From Areca catechu (lineage: Eukaryota > Streptophyta > Magnoliopsida > Arecales > Arecaceae): a stretch of 64,000 bases of DNA. A program made the position numbers and the translations under genes. Below the pieces are notes generated by a model. That model had not been told where the DNA came from. It made no database searches and saw nothing but the letters and a program-made list of their open reading frames with translations. Positions 1 through 10,336 of this stretch are shown piece after piece. How positions within the stretch are numbered: the first letter of the stretch is position 1; each line of letters begins with the position of its first letter. The DNA lies in assembly GCA_021397845.1 (NCBI GenBank), contig CM038038.1, forward strand, positions 65,766,748-65,830,747, read 5' to 3'.

Positions 1-457
1 CTTAAGGGCAATTGAGCATCTAAGATAAGGGGAGGAGTTGATTACCTCTCCTTAGCCCAAAACCACCATCCAATCATTCGAACCTAGACCTAATTTAAAA
101 TCAGTTAGACCTAATTTGCCCTAGTGGGCTAGGGACACCAATTGGTCGGGTCTAGGCTAGTGTTGAGTCAGTTTGCCGAGTTATTCTGTGTGTGCTTAGC
201 ACTCAGTGTCTAGAACGGTGGTTCAGGGATCCTTTCCCGAAGGGCTTGTGTGCTGGTCCGCCTACCTGGCCAATCACTGATTGGTGTCTAGGATTGGCAA
301 TCAGGGACCTAACACTCCCCTTACACCTGCCTGGCTGAGTCCTGAGTTACTACAGGCTAGCTTGCCACTCTGATTGGGCATCTAGTTTGGACTCTAGGTC
401 TAGTGATCCAGTAGTCGATTTAGTCTAGTCTCATTTTGTGTGCTTGCTTGAATCATC
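1..457 (+). other. 5' leader of element A
   Basis: Non-coding leader upstream of the gag ATG. It matches the leaders of B, C and D (reverse strand) and F. It contains the inverted repeat CCAATC-ACT-GATTGG at 270-284, preceded by CCTGG and followed by TGTCTAGG. This module recurs in the other gypsy leaders and, unexpectedly, in copia Cop2. Leaders of this type normally hold dimerisation and packaging signals; that role is inferred here. Confidence 0.7.
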
Positions 458-964
458 ATGTCTACCAGAAATGGAGTGCCATATCAACCTGGTCAAACCC
501 AACCTGATTTAGAGGCCATGATCAGAACTCTTACTGAAAGTATGGCTAAAATGAATCAGGATATGACAAACACTGTGGCCCAGTTTAGCGCACAAATTCA
601 TGAGGATCTTACCCAACTTAGGGACCGAGTCCAAGTACTTGAAGAACCTAGACATCGGAATTGGACTCCTGACCCCGATTTTAATGTGCCTCAACCTCAC
701 CCACATCAGGAGCCTAGAAGGCCTTTATATAGAGATCCTGAACCTAATCATAGGAGGCCTGACCCAGAGCCTGAAGATAGAGATGATAGGTTCATCAGGA
801 ACATCAAATTAGATGCACCCACTTTTGATGGTAGTCTGAATCCTAAGGTGTATTCTGATTGGGAGGGTGAGATGGACCAATACTTTGAGTGGTATGCTAT
901 GTCTGAGGAGAGGAAATACAAGTTTGCCAAGATGAAATTAGTGCGTCAAGCTAGGTTACACTAG
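458..964 (+). CDS. gag: Gag N-terminal part of element A, ended by a nonsense codon
   Basis: This encodes the first 168 residues of Gag, the structural protein of the virus-like particle. A predicted helical N-terminus (residues about 10-65) is followed by a proline/arginine/aspartate-rich linker (about 70-105) and the start of the Retrotrans_gag core (DWEGEMDQYFEWY). The frame stops at TAG 962-964. The neighbouring copies B and C have TGG at this point and the same frame resumes immediately, so I read this as a Trp-to-stop mutation of one gag-pol ORF, not a real gag end. Suppression of the stop cannot be excluded. Confidence 0.8.
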   Translation: MSTRNGVPYQPGQTQPDLEAMIRTLTESMAKMNQDMTNTVAQFSAQIHEDLTQLRDRVQVLEEPRHRNWTPDPDFNVPQPHPHQEPRRPLYRDPEPNHRRPDPEPEDRDDRFIRNIKLDAPTFDGSLNPKVYSDWEGEMDQYFEWYAMSEERKYKFAKMKLVRQARLH

Positions 965-3900
965 GGGAACATTGAGCTAACCACTAGGAGACGGAATGTT
1001 GAGCCCATAACCATTTGGCAGGGTATGAAAGAAAAACTGAGAGATAAATACCTACCCATTTCATACCAGCAAAACCTGTTAGACCAATGGCAAAACCTGA
1101 AACAAGGAAACCGATCTGTCTCAGACTACATAGCTACTTTTGATGAATACCTAATGAGATGTGATGTGAGTGAAGCCCACGAAGTCACTTTGTCTAGATT
1201 TAGGGCTGGACTGAGGGAAGATATCAAGAGAGAACTATTTCTGAGAGAGGTTACTGATCTAGACCAAGCCTACCAGATTGCACTGAACACTGAGAAATTT
1301 CAGAGAGGACCTATACCTTCGAGGGTTAGTGCCCCAATCCCAAGGAATGGACCTAGCCAAGTTATCCCTAGTAAACCTTTTGAGGGTACTTCTACCCCTA
1401 GGCCCATGGACAAAGGTAAGGCACCTGACACCCAGAGAACCCCTAGTTCAAATATCACCTGTTTTAAGTGTCAGAAACCAGGTCACATTTCCAGTCAGTG
1501 TACTGCCATAGCCTGTTTCAAGTGTCATAAGGTAGGTCATGTTGCTAGCCAGTGCCCACGGAGATCCCTTTACATAGAAGAGGGAGAGAATGATAATTCC
1601 GAGCCCAGTGAGGAATTTGAAGAAGAAGTTTATGAGGCCGGAATGAATTTGGTTGAGGAGTATGAAGGAGAGGAGGAACCCAATGAATCTGACCAATTAG
1701 GAGTTGTAAGATGCATCCTATCCCAGAATCTAGTTCAAGAGGATTGGCGTAGGACTAACATCCTACAGACTTTTCTTAAATTAGGGGATAAGGTATGTAA
1801 GATCATCATAGATAGTGGGAGCTGTGTAAATGCCATCTCTACTAGCACTGTCAAGATGTTAGGCTTAATCCCAGTTCCCCATCCCAACCCCTATAAGGTT
1901 TCTTGGGTAGATTCTACCTCCATACCCATCCAGTCTAGATGTCAAGTCCAAATCCAAATGCAATCTTATCACGAAAAGATTTGGTGCGATGTCTTACCCA
2001 TGGGGGTGAGCAGTATAATTCTCGGAAGACCTTGGTTGTATGATCATGATGCCACCCTCTTAGGAAAATCCAATACCTGTGTCTTTAGTTTCAATGGGAA
2101 GAAGATTACGATCCATTCAGTTCCCCCTAAGGACAAGGTAACTAAAGGAGCCGGTAAGGTTAAGGAGATGAAAACTGGAGTGAACCTAATCAGTGCTAAG
2201 GATCTAGAACAAGAAATTCATAGTGGTTCACCCATCTGGATGTTGACTGCTAAGGAACTTAGAACTTCGGACTCAGAGCCTCCTCAAGAAGTTAAACCTG
2301 TGTTAAAAGAATTTGAGGATGTCTTTCCCGAGGATTTGCCAGACCACCTTCCACCTCTTAGGGATATCCAGCATGCCATAGATCTAATCCCAGGAGCGAC
2401 TTTGCCCAACTTGCCCCATTACAGGATGAATCCATCTGAGCATGAAGAACTGCAAAAGCAGGTTAGAGAATTATTGAGGAAGGGGTTTATTAGAGAAAGT
2501 CTTAGCCTTTGTGCAGTCCCAGCCTTACCGACCCCAAAGAAAGATGGCACGTGGAGGATGTGTGTTGACAGTCGTGCCATCAATAAAATTACAATCAAAT
2601 ATAGGTTTCCCATCCCTAGACTAGATGACATGCTTGATATGATGGCTGGTGCAATGGTTTTTTCTAAGATTGATCTCAAAAGCGGCTATCATCAGGTTAG
2701 GATTAGACCCGGGGATGAATGGAAAACTGCTTTCAAAACTAAGGATGGTCTTTATGAATGGGTTGTTATGCCTTTTGGGTTGTCCAATGCCCCTAGTACT
2801 TTCATGAGAATTATGACCCAGGTACTTAGAGCTTTCATAGGAAAATTTGTGGTGGTCTATTTTGATGACATCCTGATCTATAGTAAGACCCCAGCAGATC
2901 ACCTAGGCCACCTTAGAGCAGTCTGCCAAGTTTTGAGGAATGATAGACTCTACGGTAATCTTAAGAAGTGTGAATTCATGACTAGTAGAGTTATCTTTCT
3001 TGGTTTTGTAGTAACCCCTGACGGCGTGGCGGCCGATCCTGAGAAGATTAGGTCCATAGTAGACTGGCCAGAGCCGACCAATGTGCATGAAGTTAGAAGT
3101 TTCCACGGCTTGGCTACCTTCTATAGGCGATTCATCAAGGGGTTTAGTACTTCAGCTGCTCCTATCACTGATTGTATTAGGAAGGGAGAATTTCATTGGA
3201 CTACGTCAGCCCATAAAGCCTTCCTAGATCTTAAGGATAAAATGACCCAGGCACCCATTCTGAGATTACCCGATTTTTCTAAAGTATTTGAGGTTGCCTG
3301 TGATGCTTTAGGTGTAGGAATAGGTGGAGTCCTAAGCCAAGAGAATCATCCCATAGCATTCTTTAGTGAAAAACTTAATGATGCTAAGCTTAGGTATTCT
3401 ACCTATGATAAGGAATTTTATGCGGTGGTGCAAGCTTTGCGTTACTGGAGACATTATTTGCTACCGCAGGAATTTGTACTATTTTCGGACCATGAGGCTC
3501 TTAGATTTTTGAACTCCCAAAAGAAGCTTAACCCTAGGCATGCTAAGTGGGTAGAATATATCCAGTCCTATACTTTTGTCCTGAAACATAAGGCTGGAGT
3601 TGAGAATAAGGTAGCTGATGCCCTTAGTCGCCGATCTCTGTTATTAACTTCTGTTAGAACTGAGGTCATAGGGTTTGAGCAAATCAAAGAGGAATATGAG
3701 TCTTGTCCGGATTTCACAACTGTGTATCAGGATCTAGTTCAAGGACCATCTAGTAATCACCAGGATTATACCCTTGTAGATGGTTTTTTGTTCTTCAAAA
3801 ATAGGCTTTGCATCCCTAGAACTTCTCTTAGGGAATTTTTTATTTGGGAAATCCATGCTGGAGGTTTAGCCGGCCATTTTGGAAAAGACAAGACCATTCT

Positions 3901-5251
3901 AGCTATTGAAGACCACTTTTTCTGGCCTAGCTTGAAAAGGGATGTAGCTAATATTGTAGCTAGATGTCGAACCTGCACTGTTGCCAAACAGCAAAAACAA
4001 AACACTGGCCTTTATACCCCACTCCCTATCCCAGATCGTCCTTGGCAAGATGTGAATATGGATTTTGTGTTAGGTTTACCTAAGACCCAGAGGAGACATG
4101 ATTCTATCTGTGTCGTAGTCGACCGATTCTCTAAAATGGCCCACTTCTTGCCTTGTTCCCAAACCTTTGATGCGTCTAAGGTAGCCACACTTTTCTTCAA
4201 TGAGATAGTTAGACTCCATGGCCTACCTAAGACAATCGTTTCAGATAGGGATGTCCGGTTCACCAGTTACTTTTGGAATACCCTTTGGCATAAGTTAGGG
4301 ACAAAACTTAAGTTTTCAACTGCCTATCATCCCCAAACTGATGGCCAAACTGAAGTAGTGAACCGTAGCCTAGGAAATCTGCTGAGATGTCTTGTTGGTG
4401 AAAACACCAGAAATTGGGATTTATACCTACCAAGGGCAGAATTTGCGTACAATGACTTGGTCAATAGGTCTACGGGTAAGAGTCCATTTGAAATTGTACA
4501 TGGGTACAAACCTCACACACCTCTTGACCTAGTCCCTTTACCTGTCCACACTCGAGTCTCCGAGTCTGCTGAGAATTTTGCACAGCATGTAAAAGACTTT
4601 CATAAAGAAATTCATGCCAAAATAAATTTAAGTAATGAAACTTATAAGAAGTTGGCTGATACTCAAAGGCGAGTCAAATCTTTTGTTGAGGGAGACTATG
4701 TGATGATTAGGTTAAGGCCTGAATGGTTTCCTCCTAGAACCGTTAGAAAGTTACATGCTAGGGGAGCTGGACCATTTAGAGTGGTAAAGAGAGTAGGATC
4801 CAATGCCTATGTGCTCGAGTTGCCTCCAGAACTAGGCATTAGCTCTACTTTCAACATTACAGACTTAGTAGAGTACAGGGAGCCAGCTGTGATTCCTAGT
4901 GAGCCTTTTGAGCCTAACCCTATCATTGAGAGTGATCCCGACCCTGTGTGTCCACCAACAAACTGGCCTGTAAGGAAAGAGCAGATTGTAAAGATCCTGG
5001 ATGATCAGGTTATCTCTACTCGTAATCGAGGATACCAAAGGTACCTGGTCCGCTGGCAAGGAAGGCCAGATTCTGATGACTCTTGGATCTCCCGAGAAGA
5101 ATTACAAGAATTGGACCCAGACCTCTTGGAGAGATACCAGAGCCAACTTGAGCCTTACTCGACAGGGTCGAGTTCCTCCCACCCTGGGAGAATTGGTGCG
5201 GGCACCAGACTCAGAAGAAGACTTCAGAGCTCCATCTGGATCTCTGATTAA
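965..5251 (+). CDS. pol: Gag C-terminus and Pol polyprotein of element A (PR-RT-RH-INT-chromodomain)
   Basis: Open from the codon after the nonsense to 5251; the first Met is at 1025, in the gag frame. Numbered from that Met, the domains in order are: rest of the Gag core (1-90); two CCHC zinc knuckles (146-178); aspartic protease with DSG at 263; RT with YFDD at 612; RNase H with the first Asp near 760 and a DALSRR end near 866; integrase HHCC (944-984) and DD35E (D1013, D1074, E1110); chromodomain (1316-1373). The last 19 codons lie inside the 3' LTR. All catalytic residues are present, so apart from the upstream stop this copy could encode working enzymes. The chromodomain keeps the Trp of YLVRWQG but lacks the usual first aromatic residue, as in type II chromodomains. 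Confidence 0.93.
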   Translation, partial: GNIELTTRRRNVEPITIWQGMKEKLRDKYLPISYQQNLLDQWQNLKQGNRSVSDYIATFDEYLMRCDVSEAHEVTLSRFRAGLREDIKRELFLREVTDLDQAYQIALNTEKFQRGPIPSRVSAPIPRNGPSQVIPSKPFEGTSTPRPMDKGKAPDTQRTPSSNITCFKCQKPGHISSQCTAIACFKCHKVGHVASQCPRRSLYIEEGENDNSEPSEEFEEEVYEAGMNLVEEYEGEEEPNESDQLGVVRCILSQNLVQEDWRRTNILQTFLKLGDKVCKIIIDSGSCVNAISTSTVKMLGLIPVPHPNPYKVSWVDSTSIPIQSRCQVQIQMQSYHEKIWCDVLPMGVSSIILGRPWLYDHDATLLGKSNTCVFSFNGKKITIHSVPPKDKVTKGAGKVKEMKTGVNLISAKDLEQEIHSGSPIWMLTAKELRTSDSEPPQEVKPVLKEFEDVFPEDLPDHLPPLRDIQHAIDLIPGATLPNLPHYRMNPSEHEELQKQVRELLRKGFIRESLSLCAVPALPTPKKDGTWRMCVDSRAINKITIKYRFPIPRLDDMLDMMAGAMVFSKIDLKSGYHQVRIRPGDEWKTAFKTKDGLYEWVVMPFGLSNAPSTFMRIMTQVLRAFIGKFVVVYFDDILIYSKTPADHLGHLRAVCQVLRNDRLYGNLKKCEFMTSRVIFLGFVVTPDGVAADPEKIRSIVDWPEPTNVHEVRSFHGLATFYRRFIKGFSTSAAPITDCIRKGEFHWTTSAHKAFLDLKDKMTQAPILRLPDFSKVFEVACDALGVGIGGVLSQENHPIAFFSEKLNDAKLRYSTYDKEFYAVVQALRYWRHYLLPQEFVLFSDHEALRFLNSQKKLNPRHAKWVEYIQSYTFVLKHKAGVENKVADALSRRSLLLTSVRTEVIGFEQIKEEYESCPDFTTVYQDLVQGPSSNHQDYTLVDGFLFFKNRLCIPRTSLREFFIWEIHAGGLAGHFGKDKTILAIEDHFFWPSLKRDVANIVARCRTCTVAKQQKQNTGLYTPLPIPDRPWQDVNMDFVLGLPKTQRRHDSICVVVDRFSKMAHFLPCSQTFDASKVATLFFNEIVRLHGLPKTIVSDRDVRFTSYFWNTLWHKLGTKLKFSTAYHPQTDGQTEVVNRSLGNLLRCLVGENTRNWDLYLPRAEFAYNDLVNRSTGKSPFEIVHGYKPHTPLDLVPLPVHTRVSESAENFAQHVKDFHKEIHAKINLSNETYKKLADTQRRVKSFVEGDYVMIRLRPEWFPPRTVRKLHARGAGPFRVVKRVGSNAYVLELPPELGISSTFNITDLVEYREPAVIPSEPFEPNPIIESDPDPVCPPTNWPVRKEQIVKILDDQVISTRNRGYQRYLVRWQGRPDSDDSWISREELQELDPDLLERYQSQLEPYSTGSSSSHPGRIGAGTRLRRRLQSSIWISD

Positions 5252-6804
5252 CCTTGCCCGAAGAATTAGGGTTTTTGGTTTGTAATAAGAGTTGACTAGA
5301 TCAACTCAATTTAGCTTGAGTCTACATTACCTGCATTTTATTTTGTTGAGTCATGTTGACTCAGTAGTGGACTAGGGTTTCAACCGGGGATGTTACATTT
5401 TCTCCCAAGACCAGGCAAGTGGACACCACACTCCCAGCCACACTCCCAGTCCAGGGGGCGCCATATCCACATCCAGCAGCCTTTGGTCCCCACTCCACAG
5501 ATGGAAACTTCCTTCTTTCATGCACCAGATAAAGAGAAGAGCACAAATCAAGGGGGCGGCCAAGACTTTCCCAAGTGATTCCAAGCAAAGAAGGGAAGAA
5601 GTTTTTCTTGGAAGAGAATATCAAGGGGCGCCCATTACCTGCCATAAACACCTAAAACAAAGATGGGAAGAGCCTTGACTTAGGGAGGAAGAAAAGGAGG
5701 AGTCTAAAAGAGTTCATCTAGGAAAGGAAGAAAATTTTCTTGAAAAATTCCAAGCAAGGTGGCGCCATCTACCTGCCATTTATAACCCAAATCCTAATTT
5801 TTGGTATTTTGGCCAACCATATGTAAGGGATTTGCCCTAATTTGGAGATCCCCTCCTTTAGTCCCACATGGGAAAATATGAAACCCTTCTCCCTTGTAAA
5901 GCATTATAAATTACATCCCTCTTGTAAGTTGAAAACAATCTATGAATGAAGAAAAAATTATTTTTGCTATTCTCTTGTGTTGAGTAACCTAGGTTTCTCT
6001 TCTTCCGCACTATTCTAAGTGTTGAGCTCCGTGAGGGGGTAATCCGGGTTCCATTGGAGCCTTGAGGAGGTGAGAGATCTCCATCTTTATCCAAAACCCT
6101 AGGTTAGCCACTTAAAAGTCCAAAACCCTAGCCGCCCATCATTATTTTCAATCCATCAAACCCTAGCTCCTTCCAACTTCCACGGCCTCTCTCTCTCTAC
6201 AAGTCCAGGCCGTCCACCTTCATCCAGATCCAGTCCGGCTATTTCAGATCCAGAGCAAGTTCCAAGGAAAATCACATCAGCTTCCAGGAGAATCCAGTTT
6301 TCAGCAATTTCAATCTTCAAGTTCATCAACCTGGTAAATTTTTCCCTTGACTCTCTGATTCCATCAATTATTTTTCTTCTCTTCCAGATCTTGAGTTCAG
6401 GAGAAGCCAACCCGCCAAAGGACCAGTATTGGAGGATCCATTGCGAAGATATCTGAATCCGAGGATCCAACAATCTGCTCGGGAGAGTTCTTCCACCAAA
6501 ATCTGTGAAGATCATTGTCTGGTTAGGTAAACCATCTCTTCTCTTTATTTCTGTTCTGTTGAAAGTTCGGAGCGAAACCCTAGGTCTGGGAGTTTCTCAA
6601 CCCCCAGCGATCCGTTGCTTCTGAACTACTATGATAATTTAGTTTCCTTAAAATTGTGCTTTCAATTATCATATTAGTATCTTTCAATGTTAGGTTAACT
6701 TTTCTTTGATTTGAAGCCAACTTCTACAAACATATAAAAACAACAAAAAAATTAGTTAATCTTAATTTACTTCCGCATCGCATCCCTTTATTTGTTCTGC
6801 ATCA
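5194..6804 (+). repeat. 3' LTR of element A (type-A LTR, 1611 bp)
   Basis: It begins TGGTGC...GCACCAG directly after the purine tract GGGAGAA and ends TTCTGCATCA, giving TG...CA termini. The start is supported by the matching LTR edges at 19100, 26344 and 58242, and by the target duplication of the related element D. It carries the last pol codons (to 5251), a TATA box at 5905-5910 and a conserved downstream block around 6030-6080 (GAGCTCCGTGAGG). The segment 5252-6804 has no credible gene. Confidence 0.9.
5905..5910 (+). promoter_or_regulatory. TATA box of the type-A LTR
   Basis: TATAAA lies about 710 bp into the LTR. The 5' LTR of element C has TATAAAATAAA at the equivalent place (25611-25623, minus strand) and LTR H has TATAAAATTTT (59030-59040). 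In the middle LTR of the C/B array the motif is disrupted. Transcription would start about 30 bp downstream. Confidence 0.55.
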
Positions 6805-7884
6805 CTTCCAATGATCCTCTCCTGGATTAGCCTGAAACCTGCTGGCTATACCTAAGGCATATGCCACATCAGGCCTAGTACATAACATAGCATACATAAT
6901 AGACCCTACTGCCGAAGCATAAGGTACCGAATTCATTCTATTTCTTTCTTCAGGTGTCTTTGGAGACATCTTCTTAGAAAGATGTATGCCATGACCAATA
7001 GGTAAGTAACCTCTTTTACTTTCCTCCATGCTAAATCCTTTTAGCACTTGGTCAATGTACCTAGACTGGGATAAACCTAGCATCCTCCTAGATCTATCTC
7101 TATAGATCTTGATGCCTAGTATATAAGATGCTTCTCCCAAGTCTTTCATGAAAAACTGTTTAGATAACCATACCTTGACCGATTGTAACATTGGGATATC
7201 ATTCCGAATGAGGAGTATGTCATCTAAATACAGAACCAAGAAAACTATGGCACTCCCACTAGTCTTCTTGTACACACAAGGTTCATCCTCATTTTTGATA
7301 AAGTCAAATTCTTTGACTGTCTTATCAAATCGGATGTTCCAACTCCTAGATGCTTGCTTTAATCCATAAATAGATTTCTTTAACCTACATACCTGATTAG
7401 GTTTAGTCTCCAAGACAAAACCTTCTAGCTGTGACATATAAACCTCTTCCTCAAGGAAACCATTGAGGAATGCGGTTTTCACATCCATCTGCCAGATTTC
7501 ATAATCATGATATGCTGCTATAGCAAGCATGATCCAAATAGATTTGAGCATGGCAACAGGAGAAAATGTTTCATCATAATCTATTCCCTGTTTTTGTCTG
7601 AAACCCTTAGCCACTAATCTGGCTTTATAAGTTTCAACTTGGCCATCTGCCCCAATCTTTTTCTTATAGACCCATTTGCATCCAATAGGGTTAACACTCT
7701 CTGGTGCATCAACCAAAGTCCAGACTTGGTTGACATACATGGAGTCCATTTCGGATCTCATGGCTTCCAGCCATTTGTCTGAGTCACTACTTATGACAGC
7801 ATCCGTATATGTTAGAGGCTCATCATTATCAATGATTCGGGTTTCATTATTTTCAATAATGAACCCATACCTTTCAGGTGCATG
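6805..7884 (-). pseudogene. pol: Cop2 reverse transcriptase, truncated
   Basis: Continues the Cop2 gag-pol frame after a TGA at the end of the preceding segment (around 7885-7887). It shows a full copia RT: VWTLVDAPESVNPIGCKWVYKKK entry, the GFRQKQGIDYDETFSPVA block, DVKTAFLNG, the SIYGLKQASRSWN block and the catalytic box YLDD (most copia elements have YVDD). It ends at GEDHWK where the LTR of element A begins, so RNase H is missing. The TGA corresponds to Arg in Cop1, as expected for CGA-to-TGA deamination. Confidence 0.85.
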
Positions 7885-9720
7885 TCACACTCTATCAGAC
7901 TTACGGATAGGAGTGGTGTGTTCAGGTTCTATATTAACTGTGTTATGATTTTGTTGAGATGTATCTACTTGTTGAACTTCTTCAAGTTCAATATTTCTCC
8001 CACTGCCATTTTGTAGGATGAATTCTTTTTCCATAAAAATGGCATGCCTACTGACTATAACCTTTTGTTCAGTAGGGTGGTAGAATAGATATCCTATACT
8101 ATCTTTGGGATATCCAACAAATAGACATTTTTCTGCTCTAACATCAAGCTTTTGTCCAAAATTTCTTTTGACATAAGCTGGACATCCCCATATCTTAAGG
8201 TGCTTAAGATTGGGTTTCTTTCCCCTCCATAACTCATATGGAATGCTAGATACAGATTTGGATGGTACTCTATTCAAAATATTAGCCGCTATTTCCAAGG
8301 CATATCCCCAGAAAGAAACAGGTAAGTCTGTGAAGCACATCATGGACCGTACCATATCTAATAAAGTACGATTTCTTCTTTCAGCAACACCATTTAATTG
8401 TGGTGTGTAAGGAGGAGTCCATTCAGAGATGATTCCCTTTTGTTTAAGGTGATCAAGAAACTCGGTGGATAAGTATTCACCTCCTCTATCTGATCGAAGG
8501 ATCTTAATACTTTTCTCCATTTGTTTCTCTACCATACTTTGATACTCTAAAAATTTTTCAAAAGCTTCGGACTTATGTTTCATTAGATACACAAATCCGT
8601 ACCTTGAGAAATCATCAGTGAATGTGATGAAATATGAGTATCCACCCTTGGCCTGAGTTGTCATAGGTCCACATACATCAGTGTGTATGAGTCCTAATAA
8701 TTCTGTTGTCCTTTCATTATGTCCACTAAATGGAGTCTTGGTCATTTTACCCATGAGACATGATTCACAAGTTCCTAATGATTCATAGTCATAAGGATTA
8801 AGGAATTTTTCCTTGTATAACTTGTTAATCCTCTGCTCACTAATATGTCCAAGACGATAGTGCCAAAGTAAAGTATTGTTTACTTCATCTCTTTTTCGTT
8901 TATTACTAACATGTAGTATATTGTCATCAGAAGATAAAGTTAAGAGACCATTGCAAAATATGCCATTAAATATTATTTCATTAGAAAAATTGATTGAGCA
9001 GCCACTGCTCATTACATTCATAATATATCCTTGTTTAAGTAACAAGGGTACAGATATGATGTTTCTAATGATTCTAGGCATAAAATAACAATTTTTTAAC
9101 TCTAAAATATTCCCAGAAGGCAGCTTCAACATATAAGTCCCTATAGCTTCTGCTTGGATGGAATCTCTTCCAGCACCGTAGAGCTCGAAGTCGCCTTCCT
9201 TCAAAACTCTAATGTTATGTAGTCCCTGCAATGATTTGCAGATATGATGACCACAAGCAGTATCCAATACCCAAGAGTTTGAATTAGAAGAGTCTAATGA
9301 CAAAATTGCATGTATCTCATACATACCTTTTGGTGCATCACTAGCACCAGGCTTCATACTTGCAAGGTAAACCTTGTAGTTTCTTTTCCAGTGACCCGGC
9401 TTGCCACAATGAAAGCAGGTCATTTGTCCGGAGGCCTTCTTTCCTTTCTTTTTCTTGATGCCCCCTTTTGGGTTTAACCTCCTCTTGGAACCCTTTTTGC
9501 CTATTTTCTTCTTGTTTACACCATCCACAAGAAGAAGTGGAGCCTTATTTTTCTTTAAATGGCTCTCTGCTGTTTTTAACATATTCAACAGCTCAGGCAA
9601 GGAAGTGTTAAGTTTGTTCATATGATAATTAAGAACAAACTGTGAAAATGACTCTGGGAGTGACTGCAGGATTAAATCCTGATTCAACTCCCCATCCATA
9701 ACAAAACCTAATTGACCCAA
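7885..9720 (-). CDS. pol: Cop2 Gag C-terminus, protease and integrase
   Basis: 611 codons in the gag frame. It contains a lysine-rich tract and one zinc knuckle (CFHCGKPGHWKRNY) whose last Cys is Tyr, so the knuckle is probably broken; Cop1 keeps Cys. Next come the copia protease motif WVLDTACGHHIC, the GAG_pre-integrase HHCC region (WHYRLGHIS ... CESCLMGK) and the integrase core with HTDVCGPM, SDRGGEY and the APYTPQ-type block PPYTPQLNGVAERRN. The first residue is not a true start: an upstream TGA replaces the Arg codon seen in Cop1. Confidence 0.85.
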   Translation of the reverse strand: MGQLGFVMDGELNQDLILQSLPESFSQFVLNYHMNKLNTSLPELLNMLKTAESHLKKNKAPLLLVDGVNKKKIGKKGSKRRLNPKGGIKKKKGKKASGQMTCFHCGKPGHWKRNYKVYLASMKPGASDAPKGMYEIHAILSLDSSNSNSWVLDTACGHHICKSLQGLHNIRVLKEGDFELYGAGRDSIQAEAIGTYMLKLPSGNILELKNCYFMPRIIRNIISVPLLLKQGYIMNVMSSGCSINFSNEIIFNGIFCNGLLTLSSDDNILHVSNKRKRDEVNNTLLWHYRLGHISEQRINKLYKEKFLNPYDYESLGTCESCLMGKMTKTPFSGHNERTTELLGLIHTDVCGPMTTQAKGGYSYFITFTDDFSRYGFVYLMKHKSEAFEKFLEYQSMVEKQMEKSIKILRSDRGGEYLSTEFLDHLKQKGIISEWTPPYTPQLNGVAERRNRTLLDMVRSMMCFTDLPVSFWGYALEIAANILNRVPSKSVSSIPYELWRGKKPNLKHLKIWGCPAYVKRNFGQKLDVRAEKCLFVGYPKDSIGYLFYHPTEQKVIVSRHAIFMEKEFILQNGSGRNIELEEVQQVDTSQQNHNTVNIEPEHTTPIRKSDRV

Positions 9721-10146
9721 TCAGGTGATTAGGTCAATAACCTTTAATACATGGTCTTGTACGGATGTACCTTCTGTCATCCTTGCACGGAATAACTGCT
9801 TAGATATTTCATATCTTGCAGTTCGACTATGTTCTCCATAAAGTTCTTTTAAATTGAGCAATATGGAGTTTGTGTCCATGCTTTCATGTTGCCTCTGCAA
9901 CTCATTGGTCATAGAGGCAAGCATTATACACTTGACAGTAAGTGAGTCATTTTGCCACGTGTTATATGTGGTCTTATCCTCTTGCAAGGCATCTTCCCCT
10001 AATGGTTCCAAGGTTGGGGTATCAAGAATATAAGAAATTCTTTCTTGGCTGAGTACTATCTTCAGGTTTCTCAACCAATCAACATAGTTTGGTCCAGTCA
10101 ATTTATTTGCATCAAGAATGCTACGGAGTGAGAGTGAAGATGCCAT
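9721..10146 (-). CDS. gag: Cop2 Gag N-terminal part
   Basis: 141 residues from the ATG at 10146, beginning MASSLSLRSILDANKLTGPNYVDWLRNLKIVL, the usual copia Gag opening (UBN2-type Gag region). The frame ends in a TGA just after VIDLIT and continues without a shift into the next segment. In Cop1 the same codon reads CGA (Arg), so this is a CpG-type C-to-T nonsense change, not a natural gag terminus. Confidence 0.85.
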   Translation of the reverse strand: MASSLSLRSILDANKLTGPNYVDWLRNLKIVLSQERISYILDTPTLEPLGEDALQEDKTTYNTWQNDSLTVKCIMLASMTNELQRQHESMDTNSILLNLKELYGEHSRTARYEISKQLFRARMTEGTSVQDHVLKVIDLIT

Positions 10147-10336
10147 TTAATCTACATTAACAAACAACATTACATAAGCAAACAATCAATGTTGACAAAA
10201 CATAATTAAATTAGGACTTTAACTTAATTATGTCTCCCATTATTTTATCAAGCATCATAACCCTCAATGTGATGATCGAGAAAACCCTAATTGGTTCTCT
10301 TAGTGGGGTTGAGATCATAATTCCTCATAAAAGACC

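Larger units (their letters stand above)
1..6804 (+). mobile_element. Element A: Ty3/gypsy chromovirus (CRM-like), 5' LTR outside window
   Basis: The window opens inside the untranslated leader of a + strand gypsy element, just after the part that would hold its primer-binding site. It then runs through one gag-pol frame (458-5251) and a complete 3' LTR (5194-6804). At the right edge the LTR ends in CATCA and is followed at once by CTTCC and the coding sequence of copia Cop2, so CTTCC (6805-6809) is the likely 5-bp target duplication. RT and RNase H motifs resemble the CRM clade as I remember it, and pol running into the LTR is typical of that clade. With one nonsense codon it is the least damaged element here and the innermost of its nest. 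Confidence 0.9.

Noticed and set aside
5389..5410. A possible LTR start at TGTTACATTTTCTCCC in element A
   Set aside because: The related LTRs break off exactly at TGGTGC...GCACCA, 195 bp upstream, next to a purine tract, and the target duplication of D confirms that edge.
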